Assembly: GCA_964369165.1 (NCBI GenBank)
Contig: CAYJFE010000010.1
Coordinates: 1 to 44,143, forward strand
Origin: CAYJAZ01 sp964369165
GTDB lineage: Bacteria; Desulfobacterota; Desulfovibrionia; Desulfovibrionales; Desulfovibrionaceae
Direction of reading: 5' to 3'
DNA length: 44,143 bases
Every line of letters starts with the position of its first letter. The stretch's first letter is position 1. Shown here one piece after another: positions 43,088-44,143 of this stretch. Below the pieces are notes generated by a model. The model saw nothing but the letters and a program-made list of their open reading frames with translations. It made no database searches and had not been told where the DNA came from. The translations under genes and the position numbers were made by a program.

Positions 43088-43966
43088 CTAATTTTTTCTT
43101 GACATTGCAAATGTTGTTATGTTACAAGGAAGTAAGTTCACAGCTTCCCTTGTTTGTGTTGGTGCTAAGTGAGCGTATCTTCTTGTCATTTGTAGCGTTC
43201 TGTGTCCAAGTATTTCTGCAATAATTTCAAGTGATACACCTCTTTGTACAAGCCAAGAAGCGAAGGTATGTCTTAAAGTGTGAAAAACTACTCTATTCCT
43301 CCTGTCTGTTACGTACTCGTTGAGTTTGCTTTCTTCAACTGCTTTACAATATATCTTTGAAACGTTGTGAATTTCGCTATTTGAAAATAGAAAAGCATAA
43401 TTAAATTGAGCATATTTCTTGCACAGTTCAAAGGTTATTTCATTCAAATCAATAACTCGGCTGTGAAAGTTTTTTGATTCAAACACGGTGACAGTTTTTC
43501 GATGAAAATTTATTGCATTCTTTCTTAGTGCAAATATTTCACTTGCACGCATTCCTGTATATAATGCAAATAAGCTGATGTCATGCCATAATTCACTTCT
43601 CTCTTTGAGAATATGAAATAAGGTATCAGCTTCATCTTCATCTAAATAGCGCACCCTTGAATTATTGACTTTTGGCATTTCAAAGTAAGGCAAAGTAAAC
43701 TTACAAAGCCCAAAATTGACTGCTCTATTCATGATTGCCTTTAGCATAGACATACACAAGCGAACAGTCTGTGGACTCAAATTCCCTTCAAAGAGGTACT
43801 TCTTATATCTCACAATATCAACGGAAGTAATGCTCTCAAGGGGAACGTCATACCAGTAAGCTCGCAAGTGATTATCGTACCGACTTTTCTCTCTAACGAG
43901 GTTTTTCGGCTTCAAATCTTTGCTATCTAAATAGAATTGCCAAGCTTCACGTAATGTGATAGACAT
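43088..43966 (-). CDS. int: Tyrosine-recombinase integrase
   Basis: This 292-residue recombinase has an N-terminal SAM-like core-binding domain and a complete catalytic set: Arg140 (TGMRASEI), probable Lys165, His229 and Arg232 (HTLRH), His255 (LGHRT), and the nucleophile Tyr264 (RRYAHL). It should integrate and excise the element at the tRNA-fMet site about 120 bases away. AAGGAG precedes the ATG at 43966. No large AP2-type arm-binding domain is present, so it is a short form. No excisionase is recognised nearby, and Rha or another small protein may fill that role. Confidence 0.94.
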   Translation of the reverse strand: MSITLREAWQFYLDSKDLKPKNLVREKSRYDNHLRAYWYDVPLESITSVDIVRYKKYLFEGNLSPQTVRLCMSMLKAIMNRAVNFGLCKFTLPYFEMPKVNNSRVRYLDEDEADTLFHILKERSELWHDISLFALYTGMRASEIFALRKNAINFHRKTVTVFESKNFHSRVIDLNEITFELCKKYAQFNYAFLFSNSEIHNVSKIYCKAVEESKLNEYVTDRRNRVVFHTLRHTFASWLVQRGVSLEIIAEILGHRTLQMTRRYAHLAPTQTREAVNLLPCNITTFAMSRKN

Positions 43967-43986
43967 ATTTTACTCCTTTAGTTATT

Positions 43987-44037
43987 CATTATAAAAATGT
44001 GAATTTATAATGTATGTTAATCAGAGTAAAATGACAA
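43987..44037 (-). promoter_or_regulatory. Integrase promoter with overlapping inverted repeat
   Basis: On the minus strand TTGTCA (plus 44032-44037) is followed after 17 bases by TACATT (44009-44014). A perfect 9-base inverted repeat, CATTATAAA (43987-43995) and TTTATAATG (44004-44012), covers the -10 and start region. It could be an operator or an integrase arm site. Confidence 0.55.
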
Positions 44038-44088
44038 ATATACGTTAGAAAGAATTTTATTTTTCTAGAATTTGGTGAGAGATTCAGC

Positions 44089-44133
44089 CTCATAACCCGA
44101 AGGTCATAGGTTCAAATCCTTTCCCCGCAACCA
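44089..44133 (+). tRNA. 3' fragment of initiator tRNA-Met (CAU): right attachment site attR
   Basis: CTCATAA (anticodon loop, CAT at 44091-44093), CCCGA, the variable region, a T-arm with TTCAAAT, and the acceptor end CCCCGCA-ACCA are those of tRNA-fMet. The A at position 72 is the initiator hallmark. The sequence upstream of the loop does not pair and has no D-arm or 5' acceptor, so this is only the 3' half. The break at the anticodon loop is where tyrosine integrases often cross over. A T-stem mismatch (ATAGG against CCTTT) suggests drift in this non-functional copy. Chromosomal sequence probably begins at 44134. Confidence 0.88.
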
Positions 44134-44143
44134 AGAATATCAA

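Larger units (their letters stand above)
1..44133. mobile_element. Integrative and conjugative element (partial; left end missing)
   Basis: The window holds all functional modules of an ICE: an RP4-type Trb channel, coupling protein, relaxase with MobC and oriT, a thin-pilus operon, a topoisomerase, a primase-like protein and a tyrosine integrase. The integrase sits beside a 3' fragment of tRNA-fMet that is the likely right attachment site. Sequence after 44133 should be chromosome. The left boundary, with the reconstituted tRNA gene and the remaining trb genes (expected trbB, C, D, E), is not in the window. Cargo occupies about 31.7-39.9 kb. No plasmid replication gene is seen, which favours a chromosomal element. 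Confidence 0.9.

Noticed and set aside
1..44143. CRISPR arrays, insertion sequences or rRNA genes
   Set aside because: No regularly spaced direct repeats, no transposase other than the resolvase and integrase, and no rRNA-like sequence were seen.

Overview
The window is most of an integrated conjugative element (ICE) in a low-GC Gram-negative bacterium. Lipoproteins, an outer-membrane secretin, and TrbG, TrbI and TrbL homologues point to a diderm proteobacterium. A Desulfovibrio/Lawsonia-like host is my best guess, but nothing here proves it. The right edge of the element is visible: a tyrosine integrase gene next to a displaced 3' half of the initiator tRNA-Met gene (attR, about 44089-44133). 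The left end lies outside the window, which opens inside trbJ.

Layout. (1) 1-7130: an RP4/Tn4371-type mating-pair apparatus (trbJ end, trbL, trbF, trbG, trbH, trbI), then the coupling protein TraG/VirD4 and the TraF protease. A possible small lipoprotein lies antisense between trbJ and trbL. (2) 7139-11320: DNA-processing genes: a small acidic protein, an ArdC/DUF5710/Toprim primase-like protein and a type IA topoisomerase. (3) 11323-23624: a complete R64-like type IVb thin-pilus operon (pilL, N, O, P, Q, R, S, an extra ATPase, pilM, V, T, U), ending in two phage-tail-collar adhesin-like genes. Many start codons overlap the previous stop. The second collar gene carries an 11-base poly-C tract just after its start codon and is out of frame as read, so it looks phase variable and OFF. 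(4) 23770-29355: a giant N6-methylase/helicase. (5) 29417-32202: a serine resolvase and several small genes I do not recognise. (6) 32404-39872: AT-rich cargo: a two-gene P-loop ATPase operon under a promoter flanked by palindromic operators, and a 1192-aa fusion of a calcineurin-like phosphoesterase to an HSP90-like GHKL ATPase. Both are candidate defence or conflict systems. A degenerate scar of mobilization genes lies between them. (7) 39937-42765, minus strand: a rha-mobC-relaxase operon. (8) 42833-42886: an oriT with a near-exact RP4-type nic site. (9) 43088-44133: integrase, its likely promoter and attR.

How it fits together: the integrase recombines at the tRNA-fMet gene. The MobP relaxase and MobC nick the RP4-like oriT. 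TraG delivers the strand to the Trb channel. The primase, topoisomerase and helicase/methylase probably help establish the DNA in the recipient. The thin pilus, whose collar-type ligands may be switched by slippage, probably governs recipient contact. The strongest leads are the phase-variable collar gene, the phosphoesterase-HSP90 fusion and the operator-controlled ATPase pair. All functional statements come from motif reading of the sequence; no database search was run.
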